Positions 40,661-52,922 of a DNA stretch of 64,000 bases are shown in pieces (the first letter of the stretch is position 1; the number at the start of each line of letters is the position of its first letter). Location of the stretch: positions 1 through 64,000 of the forward strand of contig JADLZK010002591.1 of assembly GCA_015847255.1 (NCBI GenBank). Direction: 5' to 3'. The notes under the pieces were generated by a model that did not search any database, was not told where the DNA came from, and worked only from the letters and a program-made list of their open reading frames with translations. The position numbers and the translations under genes were made by a program. This DNA is from Hyparrhenia diplandra (Eukaryota; Streptophyta; Magnoliopsida; Poales; Poaceae).

Positions 40661-43600
40661 GATTTTCGATGGAATTCCAAGATTTCGCTCTAAACAAGTG
40701 GTACTTTGAGGCCTATGACAAGTGATTCTTAGAAAAAACTCTAATGGTCCACTTCCTCAAATTTAGGTTATCTAGGGTGAGGCATTTGATCCCACAACCG
40801 TGAAAAAGTCTAGGTCGATTCGATAGCCACATTGGAAACATCTCTTTGTTTTGAGTTCGCGCTGAAATCAGCGCTAGCAATCCCCAATGTCACATCCGTA
40901 AACATATATAAACGGTTGGGGAACGCAATGTAATTGATCCTACCATCATCTAACCTATCCACCCTAACTTCCTATGTACCTTTCGTGTCGCTCCCCTTCT
41001 TGTTTTGGCACGTAGGTCCATTACGTAGATTTTCGATGGAATTCCAAGATTTCGCTCTAAACAAGTGCTACTTTGAGGCCTATGACAAGTGATTCTTAGA
41101 AAAACTCTCTAATGGTCCACTTCCTCAAATTTAGGTTATCTAGGGTGAGGCATTTGATCCCACAACCGTGAAAAAGTCTAGGTCGATTCGATAGCCGCAT
41201 TGGAAACTTCTCTTTGTTTTGAGTTCGCGCTGAAATCAGCGCTAGCAAAGTCCCCAATGTCACATCCGTAAAACATATATAAACGGTTGGGGAACACAAT
41301 GTAATTGATCCTACCATCATCTAACCTGTCCACCCTAACTTCCTATGTACCTTTCGTGTCGTTCGCCTTCTTGTTTCGGTACGTAGGTCGACACAGAGAT
41401 TTTCGATGGAATTCCAAGATTTCGCTCTAAACAAGCGCTACTTTGAGGCCTATGACAAGTGATTCTTAGAAAAACTCTCTAATGGTCCACTTCCTCAAAT
41501 TTAAGGTTATCTAGGGTGAGGCATTTGATCCCACAACCGCGAAAAAGTCTAGGTCGATTCGATAGCCGCATTGGAAACTTCTCTTTGTTTTGAGTTCGCG
41601 CTGAAATCAGCGCTAGCAGTCCCCAATGTCACATCGTAAAAACATATATAAACGGTTGGGGAACGCAATGTAATTGATCCTACCATCATCTAACCTATCC
41701 ACCCTAACTTCCTATGTACCTTTCGTGTCGCTCCCCTTCTTGTTTTGGCACGTAGGTCCACACGTAGATTTTCGATGGAATTCCAAGATTTCGCTCTAAA
41801 CAAGTGCAACTTTGAGGCCTATGACAAGTGATTCTTAGAAAAACTCTCTAATGGTCCACTTCCTCAAATTTAAGTTATCTAGGGTGACGCATTTGATCCC
41901 ACAACCGTGAAAAAGTCTAGGTCGATTCGATAGCCGCATTGGTAACATCTCTTTGTTTTGAGTTCGCGCTGAAATCAGCGCTAGCAGTCCCCAATGTCAC
42001 ATCCGTAAAACATATATAAACGGTTGGGGAACGCAATGTAATTGATCCTACCATCATCTAACCTATCCACCCTAACTTCCTATGTACCTTTCGTGTCGTT
42101 CCCCATCTTGTTTTGGACGTAGGTCCATTACGTAGATTTTCGATGGAATTCCAAGATTTCGCTCTAAACAAGTGGTACTTTGAGGCCTATGACAAGTGAT
42201 TCTTAGAAAAACTCTCTAATGGTCCACTTCCTCAAATTTAGGTTATCTAGGGTGAGGCATTTGATCCCACAACCGCGAAAAAGTCTAGGTCGATTCGATA
42301 GCCACATTGGAAACTTCTCTTTGTTTTGAGTTCGCGCTGAAATCAGCGCTAGCAGTCCCCAATGTCACATCCAGAAACATATATAAACGGTTGGGGAACG
42401 CAATGTAATTGATCCTACCATCATCTAACCTATCCACCCTAACTTCCTATGTACCTTTCGTGCCGTTCCCCTTCTTGTTTTGGGCACGTAGGTCCATTAC
42501 GTAGATTTTCGATGGAATTCCAAGATTTCGCTCTAAACAAGTGCAACTTTGAGGCCTATGACAAGTGATTCTTAGAAAAACTCTCTAATGGTCCACTTCC
42601 TCAAATTTAAGTTATCTAGGGTGACGCATTTGATCCCACAACCGTGAAAAAGTCTAGGTCGATTCGATAGCCGCATTGGTAACATCTCTTTGTTTTGAGT
42701 TCGCGCTGAAATCAGCGCTAGCAGTCCCCAATGTCACATCCAGAAACATATATAAACGGTTGGGGAACACAATGTAATTGATCCTACCATCATCTAACCT
42801 ATCCACCCTAACTTCCTATGTACCTTTCGTGTCGTTCCCCATCTTGTTTTGGCACGTAGGTCCATTACGTAGATTTTCGATGGAATTCCAAGATTTCGCT
42901 CTAAACAAGTGCTACTTTGAGGCCTATGACAAGTGATTCTTAGAAAAACTCTCTAATGGTCCACTTCCTCAAATTAAGGTTATCTAGGGTGAGGCATTTG
43001 ATTCCCACAACCGTGAAAAAGTCTAGGTCGATTCGATAGCCGCATTGGAAACTTCTCTTTGTTTTGAGTTCACGCTGAAATCAGCGCGCTAGCAGTCCCC
43101 AATGTCACATCCGTAAAACATATATAAACGGTTGGGGAACGCAATGTAATTGATCCTACCATCATCTAACCTATCCACCCTAACTTCCTATGTACCTTTC
43201 GTGTCGCTCCCTTCTTGTTTTGGCACGTAGGTCCATTACGTAGATTTTCGATGGAATTCCAAGATTTCGCTCTAAACAAGTGCTACTTTGAGGCCTATGA
43301 CAAGTGATTCTTAGAAAACTCTCTAATGGTCCACTTCCTCAAATTTAGGTTATCTAGGGTGAGGCATTTGATCCCACAACCGTGAAAAAGTCTAGGTCGA
43401 TTCGATAGCCGCATTGGAAACATCTCTTTGTTTGAGTTCACGCTGAAATCAGCGCTAGCAGTCCCCAATGTCACATCCGTAAACATATATAAACGGTTGG
43501 GGAACGCAATGTAATTGATCCTACCATCATCTAACCTATCCACCCTAACTTCCTATGTACCTTTTCGTGTCGTTCCCCATCTTGTTTTTGGCACGTAGGT

Positions 43601-46578
43601 CCATTACGTAGATTTTCGATGGAATTCCAAGATTTCGCTCTAAACAAGTGGTACTTTGAGGCCTATGACAAGTGATTCTTAGAAAAACTCTCTAATGGTC
43701 CACTTCCTCAAATTTAGGTTATCTAGGGTGAGGCATTTGATCCCACAAACCGAAAAAGTCTAGGTCGATTCGATAGCCACATTGGAAACATCTCTTTGTT
43801 TTGAGTTCGCGCTGAAATCAGCGCTAGCAAATCCCCAATGTCACATCCGTAAAACATATATAAACGGTTGGGGAACGCAATGTAATTGATCCTACCATCA
43901 TCTAACCTATCCACCCTAACTTCCTATGTACCTTTCGTGTCGCTCCCCTTCTTGTTTTGGCACGTAGGTCCATTACGTAGATTTTCGATGGAATTCCAAG
44001 ATTTCGCTCTAAACAAGTGCTACTTTGAGGCCTATGACAAGTGATTCTTAGAAAACTCTCTAATGGTCCACTTCCTCAAATTTAGGTTATCTAGGGTGAG
44101 GCATTTGATTCCCACAACCGTGAAAAAGTCTAGGTCGATTCGATAGCCACATTGGAAACTTCTCTTTGTTTTGAGTTCGCGCTGAAATCAGCGCTAGCAG
44201 TCCCCAATGTCACATCCGTAAAACATATATAAACGGTTGGGGAACGCAATGTAATTGATCCTACCATCATCTAACCTATCCACCCTAACTTCCTATGTAC
44301 CTTTTCGTGTCATTCCCCATCTTGTTTTGCAGACGTAGGTCATTACGTAGATTTTCGATGGAATTCCAAGATTTCGCTCTAAACAAGTGCTACTTTGAGG
44401 CCTATGACAAGTGATTCTTAGAAAAACTCTCTAATGGTCCACTTCCTCAAATTTAGGTTATCTAGGGTGAGGCATTTGATCCCACAACCGTGAAAAAGTC
44501 TAGGTCGATTCGATAGCCACATTGGAAACATCTCTTTGTTTTGAGTTCGCGCTGAAATCAGCGCTAGCAGTCCCCAATGTCACATCCGTAAAACATATAT
44601 AAACGGTTGGGGAACGCAATGTAATTGATCCTACCATCATCTAACCTATCCACCCTAACTTCCTATGTACCTTTCGTGTCGTTCCCCTTCTTGTTTCGCA
44701 CGTAGGTCCATTACGTAGATTTTCGATGGAATTCCAAGATTTCGCTCTAAACAAGTGCTACTTTGAGGCCTATGACAAGTGATTCTTAGAAAAACTCTCT
44801 AATGGTCCACTTCCTCAAATTTAGGTTATCTAGGGTGAGGCATTTGATCCCACAACCGTGAAAAAGTCTAGGTCGATTCGATAGCCGCATTGGAAACTTC
44901 TCTTTGTTTTGAGTTCGCGCGAAATCAGCGCTAGCAGTCCCCAATGTCACATCCGTAAACATATATAAACGGTTGGGGAACGCAATGTAATTGATCCTAC
45001 CATCATCTAACCTATCCACCCTAACTTCCTATGTACCTTTCGTGTCGCGTTCCCCTTCTTGTTTTGCAGACGTAGGTCCATTACGTAGATTTTCGATGGA
45101 ATTCCAAGATTTCGCTCTAAACAAGTGGTACTTTGAGGCCTATGACAAGTGATTCTTAGAAAAACTCTCTAATGGTCCACTTCCTCAAATTTAGGTTATC
45201 TAGGGTGAGGCATTTGATCCCACAACCGTGAAAAAAGTCTAGGTCGATTCGATAGCCACATTGGAAACTTCTCTTTGTTTTGAGTTCGCGCTGAAATCAG
45301 CGCTAGCAAAGTCCCCAATGTCACATCCGTAAAACATATATAAACGGTTGGGGAACGCAATGTAATTGATCCTACCATCATCTAACCTATCCACCCTAAC
45401 TTCCTATGTACCTTTCGTGTCAAAGCTCCCCTCTCTTGTTTTGGTACGTAGGCTCCATTACGTAGATTTTCGATGGAATTCCAAGATTTCGCTCTAAACA
45501 AGTGCAACTTTGAGGCCTATGACAAGTGATTCTTAGAAAAACTCTCTAATGGTCCACTTCCTCAAATTTAGGTTATCTAGGGTGAGGCATTTGATCCCAC
45601 AACCGTGAAAAAGTCTAGGTCGATTCGATAGCCACATTGGAAACATCTCTTTGTTTTGAGTTCACGCTGAAATCAGCGCTAGCAGCCCCCAATGTCACAT
45701 CCGTAAACATATATAAACGGTTGGGGAACGCAATGTAATTGATCCTACCATCATCTAACCTATCCACCCTAACTTCCTATGTACCTTTTCGTGTCGTTCC
45801 CCTTCTTGTTTTGGCACGTAGGTCCATTACGTAGATTTTCGATGGAATTCCAAGATTTCGCTCTAAACAAGTGCAACTTTGAGGCCTATGACAAGTGATT
45901 CTTAGAAAAACTCTCTAATGGTCCACTTCCTCAAATTTAAGTTATCTAGGGTGACGCATTTGATCCCACAACCGTGAAAAAGTCTAGGTCGATTCGATAG
46001 CCGCATTGGAAACATCTCTTTGTTTTGAGTTCGCGCTGAAATCAGCGCTAGCAATCCCCAATGTCACATCCGTAAACACATATATAAACGGTTGGGGAAC
46101 GCAATGTAATTGATCCTACCATCATCTAACCTATCCACCCTAACTTCCTATGTACCTTTCGTGTCGCGTTCCCCTTCTTGTTTTTAAGACGTAGGTCATT
46201 ACGTAGATTTTCGATGGAATTCCAAGATTTCGCTCTAAACAAGTGCTACTTTGAGGCCTATGACAAGTGATTCTTAGAAAAACTCTCTAATGGTCCACTT
46301 CCTCAAATTTAGGTTATCTAGGGTGACGCATTTGATCCCACAACCGTGAAAAAGTCTAGGTCGATTCGATAGCCGCATTGGAAACTTCTCTTTGTTTTGA
46401 GTTTGCGCTGAAATCAGCGCTAGCAAAATCCCCAATGTCACATCCGTAAAACATATATAAACGGTTGGGAAACACAATGTAATTGATCCTACCATCATCT
46501 AACCTATCCACCCTAACTTCCTATGTACCTTTCGTGTCGTTCCCCTTCTTGTTTCGGCACGTAGGTCTCCATTACGTA

Positions 46579-48798
46579 GATTTTCGATGGAATTCCAAGA
46601 TTTCGCTCTAAACAAGTGCTACTTTGAGGCCTATGACAAGTGATTCTTAGAAAAACTCTCTAATGGTCCACTTCCTCAAATTTAAGGTTATCTAGGGTGA
46701 GGCATTTGATTCCACAACCGCGAAAAAAGTCTAGGTCGATTCGATAGCCGCATTGGAAACTTCTCTTTGTTTTGAGTTTGCGCTGAAATCAGCGCTAGCA
46801 GTCCCCAATGTCACATCCGTAAAACATATATTAACGGTTGGGAAACACAATGTAATTGATCCTACCATCATCTAACCTATCCACCCTAACTTCCTATGTA
46901 CCTTTCGTGTCGCTCCCCTTCTTGTTTCGCAGACGTAGGTCTCCATTACGTAGATTTTCGATGGAATTCCAAGATTTCGCTCTAAACAAGTGCTACTTTG
47001 AGGCCTATGACAAGTGATTCTTAGAAAAACTCTAATGGTCCACTTCCTCAAATTTAAGGTTATCTAGGGTGAGGCATTTGATTCCCACAACCGTGAAAAA
47101 GTCTAGGTCGATTCGATAGCCGCATTGGAAAATCTCTTTGTTTTGAGTTCACGCTGAAATCAGCGCTAGCAAATCCCCAATGTCACATCCAGAAACATAT
47201 ATAAACGGTTGGGGAACGCAATGTAATTGATCCTACCATCATCTAACCTATCCACCCTAACTTCCTATGTACCTTTCGTGCCGTTCCCCTTCTTGTTTCG
47301 GTACGTAGGTCCATTACGTAGATTTTTTGATGGAATTCCAAGATTTCGCTCTAAACAAGTGCTACTTTGAGGCCTATGACAAGTGATTCTTAGAAAACTC
47401 TCTAATGGTCCACTTCCTCAAATTAAGGTTATCTAGGGTGAGGCAATTGATTCCACAACCGCGAAAGAGTCTAGGTCGATTCGATAGCCACATTGGAAAC
47501 TTCTCTTTGTTTTGAGTTCGCGCTGAAATCAGCGCTAGCAGTCCCCAATGTCACATCCAGAAACATATAGTAACGGTTGGGGAACGCAATGTAATTGATC
47601 CTACCATCATCTAACCTATCCACCCTAACTTCCTATGTACCTTTCGTGTCGTTCCCCTTCTTGTTTCTAAGACGTAGGTCCATTACGTAGATTTTCGATG
47701 GAATTCCAAGATTTCGCTCTAAACAAGTGCTACTTTGAGGCCTATGACAAGTGATTCTTAGAAAAACTCTCTAATGGTCCACTTCCTCAAATTTAAGTTA
47801 TCTAGGGTGACGCATTTGATCCCACAACCGTGAAAAAGTCTAGGTCGATTCGATAGCCGCATTGGTAACATCTCTTTGTTTTGAGTTCGCGCTGAAATCA
47901 GCGCTAGCAGTCCCCAATGTCACATCCAGAAACATATATAAACGGTTGGGGAACGCAATGTAATTGATCCTACCATCATCTAACCTATCCACCCTAACTT
48001 CCTATGTACCTTTCGTGTCGTTCCCCATCTTGTTTCGGTACGTAGGTCGACACAGAGATTTTCGATGGAATTCCAAGATTTCGCTCTAAACAAGTGGTAC
48101 TTTGAGGCCTATGACAAGTGATTCTTAGAAAAACTCTCGTATGGTCCACTTCCTCAAATTTAGATTATCTAGGGTGAGGCATTTGATCCCACAACCGTGA
48201 AAAAGTCTAGGTCGATTCGATAGCCACATTGGAAACTTCTCTTTGTTTTGAGTTCGCGCTGAAATCAGCGCTAGCAGTCCCCAATGTCACATCCAGAAAC
48301 ATATATAAACGGTTGGGGAACGCAATGTAATTGATCCTACCATCATCTAACCTATCCACCCTAACTTCCTATGTACCTTTTCGTGTCGTTCCCCTTCTTG
48401 TTTTGCACGTAGGTCTTCCATTACAGTAGATTTTCGATGGAATTCCAAGATTTCGCTCTAAACAAGTCCTACTTTGAGGCCTATGACAAGTGATTCTTAG
48501 AAAAACTCTCTAATGGTCCACTTCCTCAAATTTAGAATATCTAGGGTGACGCATTTGATCCCACAACCGCGAAAAAGTCTAGGTCGATTCGATAGCCGCA
48601 TTGAAACTTCTCTTTGTTTTGAGTTTGCGCTGAAATCAGCGCTAGCAGTCCCCAATGTCACATCCAGAAACATATATTAACGGTTGGGAAACACAATGTA
48701 ATTGATCCTACCATCATCTAACCTATCCACCCTAACTTCCTATGTACCTTTTGTGTCGTTTCCCTTCTTGTTTTGTGCACGTAGGACTCCGACGTAGA
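46579..48798 (+). repeat. Transition zone between subfamilies I and II
   Basis: TATATTAAC, the subfamily II state, first appears in the monomer starting at 46579 and again in that starting at 48429. A CATATAGTAAC copy lies at about 47565. Typical TATATAAAC copies lie between them. Some copies also have GGGAAACAC for GGGGAACGC, or GGCAATTGATTCC with GAAAGAG. CTAACCTATCC, the subfamily I state, persists to the end of the zone. The interleaving suggests exchange between the two monomer pools. Confidence 0.75.
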
Positions 48799-49165
48799 GA
48801 TTTTCGATGGAATTCCAAGATTTCGCTCTAAACAAGTGCTACTTTGAGGCCTATGACAAGTGATTCTTAGAAAAACTCTCTAATGGTCCACTTCCTCAAA
48901 TTTTGGATATCTAGGGTGAGGCATTTGATTCCACAACCGCGAAAAAGTCTAGGTCGATTCGATAGCCGCATTGGAAACTTCTCTTTGTTTTGAGTTCGCG
49001 TTGAAATCAGCGCCAGCAGTCCCCAATGTCACATCCAGAAACATATATTAACGGTTGGGGAACGCAATGTAATTGATCCTACCATCATCTAACCTATCCA
49101 CCCTAACTTCCTATGTACCTTTTGTGTCGTTCCCCTTCTTGTTTCGGTACGTAGGTCGACACAGA

Positions 49166-49532
49166 GATTTTCGATGGAATTCCAAGATTTCGCTCTAAAC
49201 AAGTGCTACTTTGAGGCCTATGACAAGTGATTCTTAGAAAAACTCTCTAATGGTCCACTTCCTCAAATTTTGGATATCTAGGGTGAGGCATTTGATTCCA
49301 CAACCGCAAAAAAAAAAGTCTAGGTCGGTTCTATAGCCGGATTGGAAACTTCTCTTTGTTTTGAGGCGTTGAAAACAGCGCCAGCAGTCCCTAATGTCAC
49401 ATCCAAAACATATATTAACGGTTGGGGAACGCAATGTAATTGATCCTACCATCATCAAACCTATCCACCCTAACTTCCTATGTACCTTTCGTGTCATTCC
49501 CCTTCTTGTTTCGGTACGTAGGTCGACACGGA
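49166..49532 (+). repeat. Mosaic A/C monomer
   Basis: The left part is class A (TTTTGGATATC, GAGGCATTTGATTCC). The right part carries class C markers (TTCTATAGCCGGATT, GTTGAAAACAGCGCC, AGTCCCTAATG). The switch lies near GTCTAGGTCG. A run of A about nine bases long sits just before it (CCGCAAAAAAAAAAGTC). The likely cause is exchange or conversion within a monomer. Confidence 0.75.
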
Positions 49533-49902
49533 GATTATCGATGGAATTCCAAGATTTCACTCTAAACAAGTGGTACTTTCAGGCCTATGACAAGTGATTC
49601 TTAGAAAAACTCTCTAATGGTCCAATTCATCAAATTTAGAATATCTAGGGTGATGCATTTGATCCCACAACCGTGAAAAAGTCTAGGTCGATTCAATAGC
49701 CGCATTGGAAACTTCTCTTTGTTTTGAGTTCGCGCTGAAATCAGCGCTAGCATCCCTCAATGTCACATCCGTAAACATATATTAACGGTTGGGGAACGCA
49801 ATGTAATTGATCCTACCATCATCTAACCAATCCACCCTAACTTCCTATGTACCTTTCGTGTCGATTTCCCTTCTTGTTTTGGTGCACGTAGGTATTACCG
49901 CA
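49533..49902 (+). repeat. Class F monomer, first copy
   Basis: It carries GATTATCG, TTTCACTC, GGTACTTTCAGG, CTTCATCAAATTTAGAATATC (here preceded by CCAATTCATC), GATGCATTTG and TTCAATAGCC. Other copies start at 51891 and 55131. The class is rare and easily recognised, so it is useful for anchoring reads. Confidence 0.85.
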
Positions 49903-50151
49903 GATTTTTGATGGAATTCCAAGATTTCGCTCTAAACAAGTGCTACTTTGAGGCCTATGGCATGTGATTCTTAGAAAAACCCTCTAATGGTCCACTTGTT
50001 CAAAGTTAGGTTCTCTAGGGTGTGACATTTGATTCCACAACCGTCAAAAAGTCTAGCTTGATTCGATAGCCGCATTGGAATCCACCCTAACTTGCTATGT
50101 ATCTTTACCATTGCCATTCCCGCCTTGTTTTGGCGTTGGTCGTATTACCGA
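49903..50151 (+). repeat. Truncated class B monomer, 249 bp
   Basis: About 120 bp between GCATTGGAATC and CCACCCTAAC is missing, and the junction is at 50078-50081. Intact class B copies have AATC at both deletion ends (TTGGAATCTTC and CCAATCCACCC), so the junction is a 4-bp microhomology. The lost part includes the dyad, the TATATTAAC and the GGTTGGGG block. Further differences downstream (TTGCTATGTATC, GCCATTCCCGCC) show that this copy has drifted. Confidence 0.85.
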
Positions 50152-50521
50152 GATTTTCGATGGAATTCCAAGATTTCACTCTAAACAAGTGCTACTTTGA
50201 GGCCTATGACAAGTGATTCTTAGAAAAACTCTCTTATGGTCCACTTCCTCAAATTTAGATTATCTAGGGTGACGCATGTGATCCCACAACCGCGAAAAAG
50301 TCTAGGTCGATTCGATAGCCGCATTGGGAACTTCTCTTTGTTTTGAGGTCGCGCTGAAATCAGCGCTAGCAGTCCCTAATGTCACATCCATAAACATATA
50401 TTAACGGTTGGGGAACGCAATGTAATTGATCCTACCATCATCTAACCAATCCACCCTAACTTCCTATGTACCTTTCGTGTCGATTCCCTTCTTGTTTTTT
50501 GCACGTAGGCTCCATTAAAGA
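50152..50521 (+). repeat. Class D monomer, first copy
   Basis: It is a full-length unit with CTCTTATGGTCC, TTAGATTATC, GACGCATGTGATCCC, TTGGGAACTTC, GAGGTCGCGCTG and AGTCCCTAATG. It sits between two truncated B monomers and has a near twin at 50780. Confidence 0.8.
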
Positions 50522-50779
50522 GATTTTTGATGGAATTCCAAGATTTCGCTCTAAACAAGTGCTACTTTGAGGCCTATGGCATGTGATTCTTAGAAAAACC
50601 CTCTAATGGTCCACTTGTTCAAAGTTAGGTTCTCTAGGGTGTGACATTTGATTCCACAACCGTGAAAAAGTCTAGCTCGATTCGATAGCCGCATTGGAAT
50701 CCACCCTAACTTGCTATGTATCTTTCGTGCCATTAATTGATCCTACCATCTTGTTTTGGTACGTTGGCGTAATACGAGA
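50522..50779 (+). repeat. Truncated class B monomer with templated insertion, 258 bp
   Basis: It has the same AATC deletion junction as the copy at 49903 (here at 50698-50701). The two therefore descend from one event followed by duplication. At 50735-50750 it also holds AATTGATCCTACCATC in the place where other copies have the CCCC-CTTC stretch before TTGTTTT. Those 16 bases match a segment normally found in the deleted part of the unit, so they look like a templated insertion. Confidence 0.8.
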
Positions 50780-51151
50780 GATTTTCGATGGAATTCCAAG
50801 ATTTCACTCTAAACAAGTGCTACTTTGAGGCCTATGACAAGTGATTCTTAGAAAAACTCTCTTATGGTCCACTTCCTCAAATTTAGATTATCTTGGGTGA
50901 CGCATTTGATCCCACAACCGTGAAAAAAGTCTAGGTCGATTCGATAGCCGCATTGGGAACTTCTCTTTTGTTTTTGAGGTCGCGCTGAAATCAGCGCTAG
51001 CAGTCCCTAATGTCACATCCATAAACATATATTAACGGTTGGGGAACGCAATGTAATTGATCCTACCATCATCTAACCAATCCACCCTAACTTCCTATGT
51101 ACCTTTTCATGTCGTTCCCCTTCTTGTTTGATGACGTAGGTCTATTACGTA

Positions 51152-52564
51152 GATTTTCGATGGAATTCCAAGATTTCGCTCTAAACAAGTGCTACTTTGA
51201 GGCCTATGACAAGTGATTCTTAGAAAAACACTCTAATGGTCCACTTCCTCAAATTTTGGATATCTAGGGTGAGGCATTTGATTCCACAACCGAAAAAAAA
51301 GTCTAGGTCGATTCGATAGCCGCATTGGAAACTTCTCTTTGTTTTGAGTTCGCGTTGAAATCAGCGCCAGCAGATCCCCAATGTCACATCCAAACATATA
51401 TTAACGGTTGGGGGGAACGCAATGTAATTGATCCTACCATCATCTCACCAATCCACCCTAACTTCCTATGTACCTTTCATGTCGTTCCCCTTCTTGTTTT
51501 GAGACGTAGGTCCATTACGTAGATTTTCGATGGAATTCCAAGATTTCGCTCTAAACAAGTGCTACTTTGAGGCCTATGACATGTGATCTTAGAAAAACCC
51601 TCTAATGGTCCACTTGTTCAAATTTAGGTTTTCTAGGGTGTGGCATTTGATTCCACAACCGCGAAAAAGTCTAGCTTCGATTCTATAGCCGGATTGGAAA
51701 CTTCTCTTAGTTTTGAGGTCGCGTTGAAATCAGCGCCAAAGCAGATCCCTAATGTCACATCCGAAACATATATTAACGGTTGGGGAACGCAATATAATTG
51801 ATCCTACCATCATCTAACCTATCCACCCTAACTTCCTATGTACCTTTCGTGTCATTCCCCTTCTTGTTTCGGTACGTAGGTCGACACGGAGATTATCGAT
51901 GGAATTCCAAGATTTCACTCTAAACAAGTGGTACTTTCAGGCCTATGACAAGTGATTCTTAGAAAAACTCTCTAATGGTCCGCTTCATCAAATTTAGAAT
52001 ATCTAGGGTGATGCATTTGATCCCACAACCGTGAAAAAGTCTAGGTCGATTCAATAGCCGCATTGGAAACTTCTCTTTGTTTTGAGTTCGCGCTGAAATC
52101 AGCGCTAGCAGTCCTCAATGTCACATCCAGAAACATATATTAACGGTTGGGGAACGCAATTTAATTGATCCTACCATCATCTAACCAATCCACCCTAACT
52201 TCCTATGTACCTTTCGTGTCGTTCCCCTTCTTGTTTTGATGCACGTAGGTCGATTACGTAGATTTTTGATGGAATTCCAAGATTTCGCTCTAAACAAGTG
52301 CTACTTTGAGGCCTATGGCATGTGATTCTTAGAAAAACCCTCTAATGGTCCACTTGTTCAAAGTTAGGTTCTCTAGGGTGTGACATTTGATTCCACAACC
52401 GTGAAAAAGTCTAGCTTCGATTCGATAGCCGCATTGGAATCTTCTCTTTGTTTTGAGTTCGCGCTGAAATCAGCGCCTAGCAGTCCCGAATGTCACATCA
52501 GAAACATATATTAACGGTTGGGGAACGCCATGTAATTGATCCTACCATCATCTAACCAATCCAC
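51152..52564 (+). repeat. Partial pentamer HOR copy, A-C-F-B
   Basis: Monomers start at 51152 (A), 51522 (C), 51891 (F) and 52261 (B). The block matches 54391-55869 class for class. It also shares rare states at fixed offset: ATCTCACCAATCC (about 51444 and 54679), CAATATAATTG (about 51790 and 55030) and CAATTTAATTG (about 52158 and 55397). The offset is about 3.24 kb. The B copy ends at CCAC, where the next monomer begins with a deletion. Confidence 0.85.
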
Positions 52565-52922
52565 GATGGAATTCCAAGATTTCGCTCTAAACAAGTTCTA
52601 CTTTGTGGCCTATGACAAGTGATTCTTTGAAAAACTCTCGAATGGTCCACTTCCTCAAATTTTGGATATCTAGGGTGAGGCATTTGATTCCACAACCGCG
52701 AAAAAAGTCTAGCTCGATTCTATAGCCGGATTGGAAACTTCTCTTTGTTTTGATTTCACGTTGAAATCAGCGCCAGTAGTCCCTAATATCACATCCAGAA
52801 CAATATATTAACGGTTGGGGAACGCAATGTAATTGATCCTATCATCTAACCTATCCACCCTAACTTGCTATGTACCTTTCATGTCATTCCCCTTCTTGTT
52901 TCGGTACGTTGGTCGACACACA
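52565..52922 (+). repeat. Mosaic monomer after a 74-bp deletion junction
   Basis: The sequence goes from CCAATCCAC straight into GATGGAATTCC at 52564/52565. About 74 bp is missing, from CCTAACTTCC through the variable segment to GATTTTC (measured against the B copy starting at 51891-52261). The unit then carries class A markers on the left (TTTTGGATATC) and CTATAGCCGGATT, GATTTCACG and GCGCCAGTAG on the right. Microhomology at the junction is 1 bp at most. Confidence 0.8.

Larger units (their letters stand above)
76..48428 (+). repeat. Subfamily I tract: homogenised monomers with TATATAAAC
   Basis: About 131 consecutive monomers share the subfamily I markers TATATAAAC, CTAACCTATCC, CTTCCTCAAATT and mostly GAGGCATTTGATCCC. 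Common alternative states are TGCTACT, TGGTACT or TGCAACT near monomer base 45; TTAGGTTA, TTAAGTTA or TTAGATTA near base 110; GAGGCA or GACGCA; GCCGCA or GCCACA; GGAAAC or GGTAAC; and AACGCAATG or AACACAATG. These states are shuffled among copies, as expected from repeated unequal exchange or gene conversion. No long-range order is obvious except the dimer blocks listed separately. The tract contains no gene. Confidence 0.93.
49903..51151 (+). repeat. Tandem duplication of truncated-B plus D dimer
   Basis: The order is truncated B (49903), D (50152), truncated B (50522), D (50780). The pairs are offset by 619-628 bp instead of ~735 because each B lacks ~120 bp. Shared rare states (GGGAAC, GAGGTCGCGCTG, TTGCTATGTATC) support duplication of the dimer as one unit. 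Confidence 0.8.

Noticed and set aside
46000..49000. Telomeric repeats or chromosome end near the subfamily boundary
   Set aside because: No TTTAGGG or CCCTAAA runs. Single CACCCTAACTT words occur once per monomer as part of the satellite and are not tandem.
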